Of a stretch of DNA of 64,000 nucleotides, positions 63,319 through 64,000 are shown piece by piece. Every line of letters begins with the position of its first letter. Within the stretch, counting starts at the first letter, position 1. The stretch comes from Bacteroides mediterraneensis (lineage in GTDB: Bacteria > Bacteroidota > Bacteroidia > Bacteroidales > Bacteroidaceae). The DNA lies in assembly GCF_900128455.1 (NCBI RefSeq), contig NZ_LT635783.1, positions 1,452,919 to 1,516,918 on the forward strand. Reading direction: 5' to 3'. The position numbers and the translations under genes were made by a program. The notes beneath the pieces were generated by a model that saw only the letters and a program-made list of their open reading frames with translations, was not told where the DNA came from and did no database searches.

Positions 63319-64000
63319 TGAAAGAGAAATTTCGCAACATATTCTGGTTCTTCGGCATCTTTGCCATCGTGGTCATGCTCTGCACGTTCGACATGGACTA
63401 TCAGGAACTCTGGCAGAACCTGCGGAAAGCCGGTATCTGGTTTCCGGCAGTCATCCTGCTGTGGGTGTTCATCTACTACCTGAACACCTGGTCGTGGTAT
63501 GTCATTATCCGCGACGGGAAACATGCCAAGGTACCTTTCTGGAAGGTGTACAAGCTGACCGTTTCCGGCTTTGCCCTGAACTATGCCACTCCCGTGGGAC
63601 TGATGGGAGGGGAGCCCTACCGTATCATGGAGCTGACCCCATACGTAGGAGCCAGCAAGGCCACTTCGTCGGTCATCCTCTACGTGATGATGCACATCTT
63701 CTCCCATTTCTGCTTCTGGTTGTCGGCAGCAGTGCTGTATGTCATCTTTGAACCGATGAACTGGGGAATGGGTATCGTGCTGTCGGTGGTGGTCTTTTTC
63801 TGTCTGCTGGCCATCTATTTCTTCATGAAAGGCTACCGCAACGGAATGGCCGTGCGCACGTTCAAGCTGTTGGGCCATGTGCCTTACGTGAAACGCTGGG
63901 CACACCGTTTTCTGACTGAGAAGAAAGAATCGCTGGAACGGGTGGACGCACAGATTGCCGAACTCCACAAACAGCGGAAGACTACGTTCTACGCATCGTT
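63318..64000 (+). CDS. Flippase-like / lysylphosphatidylglycerol-synthase TM-domain protein, 3' end cut by window edge
   Basis: Integral membrane protein of the LPG_synthase_TM / flippase-like (UPF0104) type, open to the right edge after 227 residues. Starts MKEKFRNIFWFFGIFAIVVM with a TM helix, then several more (VILLWVFIYYLNTWSWYVII; GFALNYATPVGLMGGEPYRI is the family's conserved loop; SVILYVMMHIFSHFCFWL; VLSVVVFFCLLAIYFFM). In lipid gene sets such proteins are thought to move lipids across the membrane. Overlaps the CDP-alcohol phosphatidyltransferase stop by one base. Confidence 0.85.
   Translation, partial: MKEKFRNIFWFFGIFAIVVMLCTFDMDYQELWQNLRKAGIWFPAVILLWVFIYYLNTWSWYVIIRDGKHAKVPFWKVYKLTVSGFALNYATPVGLMGGEPYRIMELTPYVGASKATSSVILYVMMHIFSHFCFWLSAAVLYVIFEPMNWGMGIVLSVVVFFCLLAIYFFMKGYRNGMAVRTFKLLGHVPYVKRWAHRFLTEKKESLERVDAQIAELHKQRKTTFYAS

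Overview
The window looks like chromosomal DNA from a gut member of the Bacteroidales (Bacteroidaceae, Bacteroides/Phocaeicola type). The basis is: Bacteroidales-restricted families (DUF4923, DUF4296, DUF4837 and DUF4922-like proteins), a TamL-type lipoprotein Omp85, a CusA-TolC fusion efflux pump, PPi-dependent phosphofructokinase, and many candidate promoters of the TTTG / TAnnTTTG type with little Shine-Dalgarno signal. I cannot name the species. Most of the window is core housekeeping DNA. I see no rRNA, tRNA, CRISPR array, integrase or intact insertion sequence.

Layout. 1-5.1 kb (minus strand): galM (cut by the left edge), folC, a small exported protein, and dnaJ-grpE. 5.3-12.5 kb (plus): a heavy-metal-type RND efflux pump in which the inner-membrane pump and the outer-membrane channel are one polypeptide, its lipoprotein adaptor, and a LytS/LytTR-type two-component pair. 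12.5-18 kb: an ABC-F ATPase with a degenerate second ATPase domain, cdd, a secreted glucosaminidase/LysM protein, rlmH, nadC and a DUF4923 protein. 18-22.6 kb (minus): a hisGDCB operon preceded by a His-rich leader peptide and an attenuator-like terminator. 22.6-25.5 kb: thioesterase, Dabb protein, udk and an MltF-like lytic transglycosylase.

25.5-33.8 kb is the main accessory region: a type I restriction-modification locus (hsdM, hsdS, hsdR) with extra genes between hsdS and hsdR. These are a 90-residue orphan, a TIR-domain protein, a chimeric mini-ORF joining the start of HsdR to the end of HsdS, and a decayed winged-helix gene fragment. Much of this interior is visibly AT-rich compared with its surroundings. 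The TIR protein inside the R-M locus and the recombination scar next to it are the strongest candidates for a defence system that has been rearranged.

33.9-48.8 kb returns to core genes: ileS, a DksA-like regulator, lspA, a DUF4296 lipoprotein, a SpoU-type RNA methyltransferase, tamL, PPi-PFK, an anchored GH25 lysozyme and clpB. 49-52.4 kb holds an AAA-ATPase/PD-(D/E)XK gene, a conserved unknown and a LysR regulator. 52.4-57.4 kb (minus) is a tight three-gene operon: a glycosyltransferase fused to a HIT/GalT-like phosphorylase domain, a SpoIID-domain protein without a visible signal peptide, and an AmpG-like permease. It suggests cytoplasmic processing of imported cell-wall fragments, but this is inference. 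57.5-64 kb (plus): rlmN, a DUF4837 lipoprotein, pdxA, then a nucleotidyltransferase / ATP-grasp / CDP-alcohol phosphatidyltransferase / flippase-like set that looks like a polar-lipid head-group pathway and continues past the right edge.

Three intergenic spacers (about 14.2, 25.6 and 49.1 kb) carry clusters of short degenerate palindromes built around AAACG...CGTTT. They are not CRISPRs and no gene explains them.
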